Source: Bacillus sp. ISL-55
GTDB taxonomy: Bacteria; Bacillota; Bacilli; Bacillales; Cytobacillaceae
Assembly: GCF_018613155.1 (NCBI RefSeq)
Contig: NZ_JAGGQU010000031.1
Location: forward strand, 36,908-95,338
Length of the DNA: 58,431 nt
Direction: 5' to 3'
Below the pieces are notes generated by a model. It saw only the letters and a program-made list of their open reading frames with translations. It was not told the DNA's origin and made no database searches. A program made the position numbers and the translations under genes. This document shows, piece after piece, positions 18,598 through 26,839 of the stretch (its first letter is position 1; each line of letters opens with the position of its first letter).

Positions 18598-19612
18598 AAC
18601 CGCCAATATAGGACATTTCGATTTTCTTTCTGTTCGCAACTGTTTCAGCCGTACGTTCATCGGAATAGCGGTCAATTCTATGGTTCCACACGTCCGTAAT
18701 GCGTGAGCGAAGTTCATCATCTGAAGCACCGGCGCGCATGAAGTCACGGATATCGTGGCCATTGCCGTTGAACAGGCATGTGAAAATCTGGCCATTTGCA
18801 GACAATCGTGACCTTGTGCAACTTGAGCAGAATGACTCTGATACCGAAGAAATGAAGCCGACATTGATATCAGTACCTTTATACCGGTATTTTTTAGCGA
18901 CTTCCCCGAAGTATTCCGGATCAACTGGTTCTAGTTCATAGTGCTCGCTGATTAAGTCATGGATCTGCTTCTTTGTGATGACATCATCCATTTTCCAGCC
19001 GTTCGTGCTGCCCACATCCATATATTCAATATAACGAAGCTCCAGGCCTTCCTTTTTGCAGAATTCAGCCATTGGAAGAATTTCAGAATCATTGAGCCCC
19101 TTCTTGATTACCGTATTGATTTTTACACCCAAGCCAGCTTTCTTAGCTGCTTCAATTCCTTTTAATACCGGTCCAACACCAACATTCCGGCCATTGATTT
19201 GACCGAACAGTTCATCTTTTAGACTGTCAAGGCTGATATTGACACGTTTCAGGCCTGCAGCATACAGCTCATCAGCATATTTTGGCAGCATTACACCGTT
19301 AGTGGTCAAAGCGATATCCTTCAACCCTTCAATCTCATTCAGCATTTTAACGAGAATTGGCAAATCCTTGCGCATTAACGGCTCGCCGCCTGTAAGCCTG
19401 ATTTTTTCCACACCTAGTTCAATGAATAATTTGGCCACACGATCGATTTCTTCATATGACAACAGTTCACTTTTAGGCAAGAACGCAAAATCCGGCCCAA
19501 AAATTTCAGCAGGCATACAATACTGACAACGGAAATTGCATCGATCTATAACAGAAATACGCAAGTCACGGAGCGGTCTATTTAATTGATCTTTAATTAT
19601 GTTTTTCACCAT
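18596..19612 (-). CDS. moaA: GTP 3',8-cyclase MoaA
   Basis: MoaA is the radical SAM enzyme that starts molybdenum-cofactor synthesis by rearranging GTP. The 338-residue protein has the N-terminal cluster motif with CNFRCQYC, a LTGGEPL SAM-binding stretch, a C-terminal second cluster (CSSCTRSR, then FTC), and the GG end needed for activity in this family. The ATG at 19612 follows GGAG; a start five codons upstream is less likely. It is apparently monocistronic with its own Fnr-type promoter, which ties cofactor supply to anaerobic nitrate respiration. Confidence 0.95.
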   Translation of the reverse strand: MVKNIIKDQLNRPLRDLRISVIDRCNFRCQYCMPAEIFGPDFAFLPKSELLSYEEIDRVAKLFIELGVEKIRLTGGEPLMRKDLPILVKMLNEIEGLKDIALTTNGVMLPKYADELYAAGLKRVNISLDSLKDELFGQINGRNVGVGPVLKGIEAAKKAGLGVKINTVIKKGLNDSEILPMAEFCKKEGLELRYIEYMDVGSTNGWKMDDVITKKQIHDLISEHYELEPVDPEYFGEVAKKYRYKGTDINVGFISSVSESFCSSCTRSRLSANGQIFTCLFNGNGHDIRDFMRAGASDDELRSRITDVWNHRIDRYSDERTAETVANRKKIEMSYIGG

Positions 19613-19650
19613 TATTGTCAACTCCAATTATAGAAGTTATGATTATTGAC

Positions 19651-19693
19651 ATTGTAACAGCAACAAAGATTGTTAACTGTTAATATTCTCACA
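19651..19693 (-). promoter_or_regulatory. Fnr-dependent promoter of moaA
   Basis: On the minus strand TGTGA-GAATAT-TAACA (19693-19678), one mismatch from the Fnr consensus, is followed after 21 bases by TACAAT (19656-19651). Confidence 0.75.
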
Positions 19694-19818
19694 GTAACAT
19701 CAATAGCCCTCTATCAGAATAGTAGATTTCATCCTTATGTCTATATTACAACATAAAAACTGCCAGGATAGTGTTTTTATGAAGAATTGTCATCATGTTG
19801 TCATATTATCTAAAATAG

Positions 19819-19850
19819 AAAGCTGCATCAAGGATTCGATGCAGCTTTTA
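19819..19850 (-). terminator. Hairpin downstream of narK
   Basis: AAAGCTGCATC pairs perfectly with GATGCAGCTTT around eight bases, just past the narK stop. The T-run on the minus strand is interrupted. Confidence 0.7.
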
Positions 19851-19855
19851 AAAGT

Positions 19856-21355
19856 TTATTTGCTTTTAACAGGGATTTCGCTGAACATGCCGACAAAGTT
19901 CTTGATTTCACCTGCTTCATTTTTTACAATGCTGATCGTGAGCCATTCCGGGTAAATGGTGCCGTTCTTCTTCATGTTCCAAATTTGCCCCTGCCAAAAC
20001 CCACGCTCTTCTACAGATTTCCACATTTCCTTGTAAAACTCTTCTCCATGCTGACCAGATCGCAGGATGCGGGGATTCTTTCCAATGACCTCTTCTGCAC
20101 TGTAGCCAGTTACAGTCGTGAAGGCTGGATTCACTTTTTCAATACTTCCTTTTATATCTGTGACCATTATTCCCTCTGCTGTGTGGTCAATGATATTTTT
20201 AGCAAGAATTAATTTTTCCTGATAGTACATCCAGATAACGATGATCAAGCTTGCCAGTGCCACCTGGGATAATGCCATGAAACCAATTGCGTAATGTCCG
20301 GTAAGATTAAAAAGGAATGCAAGCATTAGCGGAGGAAAAAAGCCTCCTAATCCGCCCATCGCTGAAACAATCCCGTTTACGATCCCCGCTTGCTTCGAAA
20401 AATAAAGCGGCACAAGCTTGAAGACAGTCCCATTTCCAATACCGGCACTGATTGCGACCGCGAGACAGCCAATTGTATACAGCGTCAATGAAGGTGTGAA
20501 CGAAAGCAGAATACCCGAAATAGTCATTCCGGCAAACACCACCATTAGAATGACAAACGAGTTGAATTTATCACCCAGCCAGCCGCCAATTGGCCTGAAA
20601 AATGTTGCCAATGCAATAAAGCCTGCAGTCCTCAGTCCAGCATCTACTTTATCAAGTTCAAAATGCGATACAAGGAAATTCGGCAAATAGATTGTGAAAG
20701 CTACAAATGAACCAAAAGTTAAAAAGTAGAAAAGACTTAAAGCCCAAAGCTTTTGGTTTTTATATACGCTCTTGATTTGCTCTCCTAAAGGAGTAACGAC
20801 CTTGGGCTCATTTTTGTCACCAAAGAAATAGTTAAGAAAAGCGAATGCTATAAGCAGGATCATAAAAAGTTTGACTGTTGGCTGCCAGCCGAACTGTGCT
20901 GCAATGGCAGGCGCCGAAAAGGTTGTAAGTGCTGTCCCAAGGTTTCCTACTCCATATATACCGTTGACGAAACCGTGGCGTTCTTTCGAATAGTACTTCG
21001 GCAGCGATGTTACACCTACAGAGAATATCGCTCCCCCGATCCCAACAAACAAGCCCCCTATTAACAAATCAGAATAGGAATCAGCGATACTGATGAAGTA
21101 TACCGGTAACAGAAGGAATGCAAAGCTGATAAAGAACAATTTTCGTGCGCCATATTTGTTTGTCCAGTATCCAATCGGGATTCTCAGGATAGAGCCGAGG
21201 ACGACCGGTATGGCAGTGGCCATCGCAATCTGGTTTGAAGTCAGCTGTATATCCTCTTTGATGAAGGGCATTAATGCCGATAAAATAACCCATACCATAA
21301 ACCCGGCAACAAGACTAAGTGTCTGGAGAGGCAGTTGCACTTTTTGTGTTCTCAT
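19856..21355 (-). CDS. narK: NarK nitrate/nitrite transporter fused to a C-terminal PAS domain
   Basis: Residues 1 to about 385 form a 12-helix MFS transporter of the NarK type, with a nitrate-signature-like GGLGGFFPP segment. NarK exports nitrite and imports nitrate. After the last helix (IIVIWMYYQ) the chain continues with about 115 residues of a PAS domain: AKNIIDHTAEGIMVTDIKG, then NPAFTTVTGYSAEEVIGKNP and a PAC-like W.GQIWN.KKNG segment. B. subtilis NarK has only about 395 residues. The ATG at 21355 follows AAAGGGG; the in-frame extension upstream is unsupported. The fusion is continuous without a frameshift. The PAS domain would lie in the cytoplasm and could gate transport in response to a ligand or redox state. 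Confidence 0.88.
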   Translation of the reverse strand: MRTQKVQLPLQTLSLVAGFMVWVILSALMPFIKEDIQLTSNQIAMATAIPVVLGSILRIPIGYWTNKYGARKLFFISFAFLLLPVYFISIADSYSDLLIGGLFVGIGGAIFSVGVTSLPKYYSKERHGFVNGIYGVGNLGTALTTFSAPAIAAQFGWQPTVKLFMILLIAFAFLNYFFGDKNEPKVVTPLGEQIKSVYKNQKLWALSLFYFLTFGSFVAFTIYLPNFLVSHFELDKVDAGLRTAGFIALATFFRPIGGWLGDKFNSFVILMVVFAGMTISGILLSFTPSLTLYTIGCLAVAISAGIGNGTVFKLVPLYFSKQAGIVNGIVSAMGGLGGFFPPLMLAFLFNLTGHYAIGFMALSQVALASLIIVIWMYYQEKLILAKNIIDHTAEGIMVTDIKGSIEKVNPAFTTVTGYSAEEVIGKNPRILRSGQHGEEFYKEMWKSVEERGFWQGQIWNMKKNGTIYPEWLTISIVKNEAGEIKNFVGMFSEIPVKSK

Positions 21356-21419
21356 GATTTCCCCTTTCTTGCTTGCAAATATTTTTTTTGCTTTAAATAC
21401 CGTACAGTTCCCTGGATAA

Positions 21420-21462
21420 ATAGTAAGAAAAATCAAAACTGTTAGATATGATGAACTTCACA
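21420..21462 (-). promoter_or_regulatory. Fnr-dependent promoter of narK
   Basis: On the minus strand TGTGA-AGTTCA-TCATA (21462-21447), one mismatch from the consensus, is followed after 21 bases by TACTAT (21425-21420). Confidence 0.75.
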
Positions 21463-21601
21463 CCTGCTACTTTGTTCAATAAACTGTCACAGATACTGCT
21501 AAACATCCAAAACACCAGTCTTCTTTTATCGATATAATAAACAGAGAGACCGACTTTGTTTCTAAAATGTGAACAAAACCGGCTTAGAATGTGACGAGAT
21601 T

Positions 21602-21647
21602 TTGACAATTCCTTAATCAATATTTAGTTAACACTATCTCGGTGTTA
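21602..21647 (+). promoter_or_regulatory. Probable promoter of fnr copy 2 with downstream inverted repeat
   Basis: TTGACA (21602-21607) and TAGTTA (21625-21630) are separated by 17 bases. TAACAC-N7-GTGTTA (21629-21647) overlaps the -10 end and could be an operator for an unidentified regulator. The leader before the start codon is about 80 bases. Confidence 0.5.
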
Positions 21648-21717
21648 TTATTGTGCCAATAGAGATTATCCACGGATTTTATATAGAAGAGCAAAATCAA
21701 AAAAAAGGGTGATGACC

Positions 21718-22416
21718 ATGCCAAACACAACTAAAGTAACTCATTCAATTGAAATTAAAGAATTACTCCAGTTTGCCGACCGGACGATCCAGGTACCTAA
21801 AGGTTCATACCTCTTCCAGGAAGGCATGGAGGCTGAGGAGCTTTATTTGATCCTGGGAGGCAAGGTCCAAATCAGCAAAGTCACCCAGGATGGCCGCGAG
21901 CTTGCCTTAAGAATCTGCGGAGAGAACGATATCTGCGGAGAATTGACACTTTTTACTGATGCACCTAAGTACCTCTTAAGTGCGCTTATCCTGGAAGATG
22001 CGAAAATTGCTGCAATCAGAAAAGATGTAATTGAAAAGGAAATTTTCCACAATCCGAAACTTGCGTTTGAATTCATGAAGTGGATGAGCGATCATTTCCG
22101 CAAAACACAGACTAAATTCCGCGACCTAGTGCTCAACGGTAAAAAAGGAGCATTATTCTCCACCTTGATTCGAATGACGAACAGCTACGGTGTCCATAAA
22201 GACACCGGCATTTTGATCGACTTGCCGCTGACAAACCAGGAGCTGGCTAATTTCTGCGGAACTTCACGCGAGAGCACAAACCGCATCTTGAATGACCTAA
22301 AGCGAGAAGGAATAATCTCGGTTAAAAAAGGAAAAATCCTTGTACATGATGTAAATTTTTTGCGCCAGGAAATCGGCTGCGAAAATTGCCCAGCAGTATT
22401 TTGTTCAATAGATTAA
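21718..22416 (+). CDS. fnr: Fnr-type oxygen-responsive regulator, copy 2
   Basis: This is a Crp/Fnr-family regulator of 232 residues with the same layout as the copy at 11111: effector barrel, dimer helix, and winged helix with TNQELANFCGTSRE. The C-terminal cysteines 221, 224 and 229 have the Bacillus Fnr cluster spacing. It diverges from narK, the classic partner of fnr. The ATG at 21718 fits AAGGG eight bases upstream; GTG and ATG codons slightly earlier are too close to that site. The two copies are similar throughout but clearly diverged, so they may differ in oxygen response or targets. Confidence 0.9.
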   Translation: MPNTTKVTHSIEIKELLQFADRTIQVPKGSYLFQEGMEAEELYLILGGKVQISKVTQDGRELALRICGENDICGELTLFTDAPKYLLSALILEDAKIAAIRKDVIEKEIFHNPKLAFEFMKWMSDHFRKTQTKFRDLVLNGKKGALFSTLIRMTNSYGVHKDTGILIDLPLTNQELANFCGTSRESTNRILNDLKREGIISVKKGKILVHDVNFLRQEIGCENCPAVFCSID

Positions 22417-22420
22417 CAAG

Positions 22421-22452
22421 AAGAGCGCAAACGCCTTGTTCAGACCCGACAA
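22421..22452. repeat. 5' fragment of the dispersed ~118-bp repeat
   Basis: GAGCGCAAACGCCTTG followed by TTCAGACCCGACAA matches the left end of the dispersed element, with two or three changes. It breaks off at the terminator of fnr copy 2. Confidence 0.7.
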
Positions 22453-22456
22453 ATAA

Positions 22457-22497
22457 AAAAGCGAGTGAATCCCATTTTGGATTCGCTCGCTTTTCTT
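22457..22497 (+). terminator. Terminator of fnr copy 2
   Basis: A 16-bp stem (AAAAGCGAGTGAATCC with GGATTCGCTCGCTTTT, one wobble) is followed by TTCTTG; it may also serve the radical SAM gene on the other strand. Confidence 0.85.
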
Positions 22498-22532
22498 GTT
22501 GAAAGTAATTCTGCCGAGATGGGAGAGCCTTC

Positions 22533-23660
22533 TTAGCTCTCCTGTTTTTGCTTTCTCAGTGCTTTAGGAATGTACACGCAGAATGGCTCGCTCTCCAAGT
22601 AATCACCTGTCATCGCATACGCTCTTGAGCGTGAACCTCCGCATACATGCCTGAACTCGCACACTCCGCATTTTCCCTTGTACTCGTCTGGGTTCCTCAA
22701 TGACTTGAAGATAGGAGAATCTCTGTAAATTTCACCAAGCGGCTGTTCCCTTACGTTCCCTGCTTTTACAGGCAGCAGCCCGCTTGGGTAAACATCTCCA
22801 ACGTGCGAAATGAAGACAAAACCATTGCCATCGTTTACACCTTTTGGTGCGCGTCCCAGACCGTCGATTGAGCCGGTTAATCCTTCCTTCGTCAGTGCGG
22901 TCAGATAATCGATTTCTTCTGTATGATCCTTTGCTTCACGCATTTTTTGCTGGATGACAACCCGGCGATAATGCTGGGCCGCAGTCGTTTTTATATCGAA
23001 CTTAACCCTTTTGCTCAAATCATACAGCCACGTGAAAACTTTTTCATGCTCTACCGGAGAAATCATGTCTTTTTCTTGGCCGCGTCCTGTCGGAACAAGG
23101 AAGAACACACTCCAAAGAACACAATCCAGGTCTTCAACCATCTTTGCCATTTCATCTAAATACTCAATATTATATCGTGAAATTACAGTATTGATCTGGA
23201 TCGGAATTTCCAACTCATGCAAATACTTGATTCTTTCCATCGTTAAATCAAAAGAACCTGCCGTACCCCTGAAGTGGTCGTGGACTTCTGCAGTTGGTCC
23301 GTCAATGCTGAACGCCCAGCGGGACAGCCCAACTGACTTCGCCTTTTCTATCGCTTCCTTCGTCACATTCGGTGTCGCGCTTGGAGTCATCGAAACACGC
23401 ACGCCTTTTTTCACCGCATACTCTGCGATATCAAAAACGTCCTCCCTCATCAACGGGTCCCCACCCGTGAACACAAGCATCGGATTATTCATTTCATATA
23501 TTTGGTCAATCAGCGCTTTCCCTTCTTCAAAGGACAATTCACGCGGATCTCTTCTATATTGTGCTTCCGCACGGCAGTGCAGGCATTTTAATTGGCAGGC
23601 TCTGGTAAGTTCCCAAATCACAATGAATGGGTCTTTGTTAAAATCTCTTTCAAACATCAT
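22533..23660 (-). CDS. Radical SAM/SPASM protein related to the haem-modifying AhbD/NirJ group
   Basis: The protein starts with a radical SAM domain: CQLKCLHC (cysteines 22, 26, 29) binds the SAM cluster and TGGDPLM follows. It ends with a cysteine-rich SPASM region (CGVC, then CGGSRSRAYA and a final Cys) for auxiliary clusters. This arrangement resembles the BA_1875-type family, near AhbD and NirJ, which modify haem precursors. The exact substrate is unknown to me. Two adjacent ATGs (23660, 23657) follow AAGGAGG; a long upstream extension has no support. An Fnr promoter precedes it, so it acts under anaerobic conditions. Confidence 0.8.
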   Translation of the reverse strand: MMFERDFNKDPFIVIWELTRACQLKCLHCRAEAQYRRDPRELSFEEGKALIDQIYEMNNPMLVFTGGDPLMREDVFDIAEYAVKKGVRVSMTPSATPNVTKEAIEKAKSVGLSRWAFSIDGPTAEVHDHFRGTAGSFDLTMERIKYLHELEIPIQINTVISRYNIEYLDEMAKMVEDLDCVLWSVFFLVPTGRGQEKDMISPVEHEKVFTWLYDLSKRVKFDIKTTAAQHYRRVVIQQKMREAKDHTEEIDYLTALTKEGLTGSIDGLGRAPKGVNDGNGFVFISHVGDVYPSGLLPVKAGNVREQPLGEIYRDSPIFKSLRNPDEYKGKCGVCEFRHVCGGSRSRAYAMTGDYLESEPFCVYIPKALRKQKQES

Positions 23661-23692
23661 TGGCGCCTCCTTAAGTACTTCTCTATAAAAGA

Positions 23693-23735
23693 AGTATATA
23701 AGTGTTTTCACCATGATTAAGTGAACTAACTCACA
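23693..23735 (-). promoter_or_regulatory. Fnr-dependent promoter of the radical SAM gene
   Basis: On the minus strand TGTGA-GTTAGT-TCACT (23735-23720) is followed after 21 bases by TATACT (23698-23693). Both halves match the Fnr consensus. Confidence 0.82.
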
Positions 23736-23853
23736 TAAATAGAGACTGAATTGCCATTTTGTATGACAATTTTGTGACTTGACTCTCAACAATAGAAAAA
23801 AGCAGCAGGATGGTTACCTGCTGCTTCTGGATTATATCTTAATTCCCAACGAC

Positions 23854-24165
23854 TTAATCCCTTACGCCTAAAGCAATTTTCGCGTAGCGGGACATCATGT
23901 CCTTAGACCAAGGCGGGTTGAAGACGATATTAACTTCTGTATCTTTTACTTCTGGAAGGTCGGCAAGAGCCAATTTAACCTGCTCAACGATCGTACCTGC
24001 AAGCGGGCAGCCCATGGACGTCAATGTCATTGTCACTGTCGCAAGTCCTTCTTCGTTCAAATCCACATCATATACAAGCCCTAAATTAACGATATCGACG
24101 CCAAGTTCAGGGTCAACGACCATCTCAAGCGCACCCATCATGCTATCTTTTAATTCTTCATCCAT
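23854..24165 (-). CDS. yitW: MIP18/PaaD-type Fe-S assembly factor YitW
   Basis: The 103-residue protein belongs to the DUF59/MIP18 family, which helps mature iron-sulfur proteins. It has VDPELGVDIVNLGLVY near the N-terminus and the TSMGCPL segment with the conserved Cys. The ATG at 24165 has AAGGAGTG seven bases upstream; an in-frame start 14 codons earlier is unlikely. The length equals that of B. subtilis YitW, and the neighbour yitV is conserved as well. It lies 77 bases downstream of yitV on the same strand. Confidence 0.9.
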   Translation of the reverse strand: MDEELKDSMMGALEMVVDPELGVDIVNLGLVYDVDLNEEGLATVTMTLTSMGCPLAGTIVEQVKLALADLPEVKDTEVNIVFNPPWSKDMMSRYAKIALGVRD

Positions 24166-24242
24166 CGGTGAACACTCCTTTTTATTGCTGTAACCTATTA
24201 CTATCATAACAATGATTTGTACCCATTAAAAGCAGAAAGCCA

Positions 24243-25001
24243 TTAGATATGCTTTTCAAACCATTTCGCCGTTGCCTCAACACCAGCATTTGAAACATTG
24301 TGTCCGGCATTTTCATCGGTGATGAATTCAAGCATTCCCTCATAGTTTTTCCTGTTTTGCTCGTAAAAATTATATGCAGAATGATATGGTACAACCGGAT
24401 CTAATTTTCCATGCCAGAATAAAAGCGGACGTTTGTTCAATTTTTCAGGCTGCAGGCTTAAATCATAATGTTTTAACTGATTTAGCAAGCCTGATATTTG
24501 TTCCTGGGATAACCCTATCTGAACATTTCTTTTTTCCATTTCGTTCAGCTGCCATAGTGCGAACTCCTCATATGAAGGATTCCCCATCAGGCTGACACCT
24601 GATTTTATCCACTCATACTTGGCCAGTGCACCAAGTGTCGTAATTCCGCCCATCGATGTACCGGCAACACCGATTCTCGCTGGATCCACCAGACCTTCCC
24701 CAACCAACTCCTGCCTGATCGTCGAAAGCTCCTCAATAGATGTGATGACGATTTCCCAAAAGCGGAAGCTAAGCTCAGCTTCAGACAATCCTTCACCGCG
24801 AGTTCCGTGATATTTCGCCTCTGGCATGATGACCCTAAAGCCTTTTTCGGCAAAAAGGTAAGCGTAATGCATATTACGTTCTTTTGTACTCGTAAACCCA
24901 TGCAGAAAAACAATCAAAGGCATTCTATCTGAAAATTGCTTTTGTTTTACAATATGGAGAACGGGAATATGTTCTATGCGTTTCTTCTCGACTAATATCA
25001 A
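24243..25001 (-). CDS. yitV: Alpha/beta-hydrolase YitV
   Basis: This 252-residue alpha/beta-hydrolase has the oxyanion segment FLHGFTS, the nucleophile elbow GTSMGG, an acidic residue in GKLDPVVPY and a catalytic His in AGHNVS, so the triad looks complete. The natural substrate is not known; it is an esterase- or peptidase-like family member. It forms a likely unit with yitW and diverges from yitU, as in B. subtilis. Confidence 0.88.
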   Translation of the reverse strand: MILVEKKRIEHIPVLHIVKQKQFSDRMPLIVFLHGFTSTKERNMHYAYLFAEKGFRVIMPEAKYHGTRGEGLSEAELSFRFWEIVITSIEELSTIRQELVGEGLVDPARIGVAGTSMGGITTLGALAKYEWIKSGVSLMGNPSYEEFALWQLNEMEKRNVQIGLSQEQISGLLNQLKHYDLSLQPEKLNKRPLLFWHGKLDPVVPYHSAYNFYEQNRKNYEGMLEFITDENAGHNVSNAGVEATAKWFEKHI

Positions 25002-25187
25002 TGATTAACCCTCCAAAAGCGAACGGGAGAATAAATTTACCGCTCTTTAAACTATCTAAAATGATTTTTTTACATTTTATATGTAAAATGGTTACCATAG
25101 TGGTTATAAGACCAATTAACCATAATCCAATATATGTATTGTAGAACTCTTACGAAAAAAGAGCCAATCATACGCATATCATATTTG
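25002..25187. other. Intergenic region between yitV and the dispersed repeat
   Basis: AT-rich sequence with TTTACATTTTATATGTAAAA-like self-complementarity near 25068-25090 (TTTTACAT matching ATGTAAAA). I see no gene. The rest of the gap to yitU is a full dispersed-repeat copy and the yitU leader. Confidence 0.5.
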
Positions 25188-25306
25188 AAAGCGTAAGCGC
25201 CTTGGTCAGCCCCGACAAGCGGTGGAGGGCTGACCGGTGAAGTCGTTCTTTGACTTCATTGGGCGGACCGAAGCGACTCGAGGGGCTAGGCGCTGGAGCT
25301 AGACAG
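25188..25306. repeat. Full copy of the dispersed ~118-bp repeat
   Basis: Begins AAAGCGTAAGCGCCTTGG and ends GGAGCTAGACA. Its ends are complementary (AGCGCCT...AGCCCC with GGGGCT.AGGCGCT), and the middle holds GAAGTC-N7-GACTTC, so a transcript could fold into one long hairpin. It lies upstream of yitU. Confidence 0.9.
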
Positions 25307-25375
25307 TGATCTTAGTACAAAAAGAAAACATACTTATCTTATTAAGAAAAAAATAGTGTTAAAAAAGGAGTATTT

Positions 25376-26194
25376 ATGGCTGAAAAACATTTAATTGCAT
25401 TAGATCTTGATGGAACTTTACTTACAGATGATAAAACGATTTCTGAAAAGAACAAGCACGTGATTAAAAAAGCACGGGAAGCAGGCCATGTTGTCATGAT
25501 TGCTACAGGCAGACCATTCCGTTCCAGCGAGATGTACTACCATGAGCTTGCACTTGATACGCCAATCGTCAACTTCAACGGTGCATTTATCCATCATCCG
25601 CTTGATAGCAGCTGGGGAGTACACCATTCTCCGCTTTCAATCGATGTGGCAAAGGATATCGTCGAAGCACTCGATGATTTCAAGTTCTACAATATCATTG
25701 CCGAAGTAATCGACGATGTATATGTACATTATCATGATGAAAAATTGATGGACATTTTTAATATGGGAAATCCGAATATCACGACTGGCGATTTAAGAAG
25801 ATATTTGAAGACATCTCCCACTAGTATGTTGATTCACTCTGATGAAGAGCATGTCCGTAAAATCCGTAACCATCTGTCAGAAGTCCATGCCGAAGTGATC
25901 GACCATAGAAGCTGGGCTGCTCCTTTCCATGTCGTCGAAATCGTTAAAAACGGCTTGAATAAAGCAGTTGGCTTAAAGAAAGCATCAGAATACTTCCAAA
26001 TTCCTGCTGATCGCATCATTGCTTTCGGCGATGAGGATAATGATTTGGAAATGCTCGAATACGCTGGGCGCGGAATCGCGATGGGCAATGCCGTCGACGA
26101 AGTGAAAAACATCGCCAACGACATGACATTGACAAACGAAGAAGATGGCATTGGCGTTTATTTGAACGACTTGCTTAATTTGAAAGCTCTATAA
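25376..26194 (+). CDS. yitU: HAD phosphatase YitU (riboflavin-pathway type)
   Basis: A Cof-type HAD hydrolase of 272 residues with motif I DLDGTLL (10-16), a TGRP motif II region, the conserved Lys in NGLNKAVGL and motif IV GDEDND. B. subtilis YitU dephosphorylates 5-amino-6-(5-phosphoribitylamino)uracil phosphate in riboflavin synthesis; orthology here rests on sequence type, length and the flanking yitV/yitW genes. AAAAGGAG precedes the ATG by five bases. Its terminator begins tandem array B. Confidence 0.87.
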   Translation: MAEKHLIALDLDGTLLTDDKTISEKNKHVIKKAREAGHVVMIATGRPFRSSEMYYHELALDTPIVNFNGAFIHHPLDSSWGVHHSPLSIDVAKDIVEALDDFKFYNIIAEVIDDVYVHYHDEKLMDIFNMGNPNITTGDLRRYLKTSPTSMLIHSDEEHVRKIRNHLSEVHAEVIDHRSWAAPFHVVEIVKNGLNKAVGLKKASEYFQIPADRIIAFGDEDNDLEMLEYAGRGIAMGNAVDEVKNIANDMTLTNEEDGIGVYLNDLLNLKAL

Positions 26195-26202
26195 AATACA
26201 CA

Positions 26203-26239
26203 ACTGTCCGATAGGGAAGCTCTATCGGACAGTTTTTCA
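26203..26239 (+). terminator. Terminator of yitU, first member of array B
   Basis: ACTGTCCGATAG pairs perfectly with CTATCGGACAGT around a short loop, then TTTTTC. The 3' arm and T-run are the sequence reiterated in the array that follows. Confidence 0.9.
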
Positions 26240-26535
26240 TTGATTCCCCCTGTGTTTGTACGTTAGAAGGGCTCTATCGGACATTTTTCCGTTGATTCCC
26301 CCTGCGTTTGCCCGTTAGAAGGGCTCTATCGGACATTTTTCCGTTGATTCCCCCTGCGTTTGCCCGTTAGAAGGGCTCTATCGGACATTTTTCCGTTGAT
26401 TCCCGCTGCGTTTGTCCGTTAGAAGGGCTGTATCGGACATTTTTTCGTTGATTCCCCCTGCGTTTGTCCGTTAGAAGGGTTCTATCGGACATTTTTTCGA
26501 TATCTTCCGTCTTTATATCCGATAGCAGACTCTAC
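26208..26535. repeat. Tandem array B: 52-bp units, hairpin plus T-run
   Basis: TATCGG recurs at 26223, 26275, 26327, 26379, 26431 and 26483, an exact 52-bp period. Typical units contain CCGTTAG-AAGGGCT-CTATCGG (extended to GTCCG/CGGAC in the later units) followed by ACATTTTTCC, so each can form a terminator-like hairpin on the + strand with one T-T mismatch. No open frame with a ribosome binding site is present. Confidence 0.92.
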
Positions 26536-26686
26536 CGACACCCTCCCCATATTGCTAATCATTGCATGCACATTCCAAAATTGAACTTGCATCAAAACTG
26601 ATTGTTTTTATGTCAAAAGAGCATACTATAAGCGAAGCGGCGTTATAGCCTGTTTCAAATTCGCTCGTAGATGGAGGGGTAAAACG

Positions 26687-26839
26687 ATGGGTAAAAGCAA
26701 TAAATCCAAGCGTTTTGTACAGCAAGGGGTAGATACTGTCTCCAAGCATGATAACCGAATCCCTTACCACACCACTTATGCCGAGGCTGAAGCACAAAAG
26801 ATGGCAAATGTCAGAGAGTCCTCTTTAGGGGGAATTTAA
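26687..26839 (+). CDS. Small hydrophilic protein, 50 residues
   Basis: An ATG follows GGAGGGG by seven bases and opens a 50-codon frame beginning MGKSNKSKRF, rich in Lys, Gln and Glu and containing YAEAEAQKMANVRE. Its stop codon abuts the next start (TTTAAATGG; 0-base gap), so the two small genes are co-translated. The strong initiation site and coupling argue that it is real. I do not recognise the family; small, charged Bacillus proteins of this type are often sporulation-related. Confidence 0.7.
   Translation: MGKSNKSKRFVQQGVDTVSKHDNRIPYHTTYAEAEAQKMANVRESSLGGI

Noticed and set aside
26550-26686. Possible promoter or second small gene before the 50-codon gene
   Set aside because: Only a weak TATA-like stretch (CATACTATAA) is visible and no convincing -35 or open frame with a ribosome binding site.
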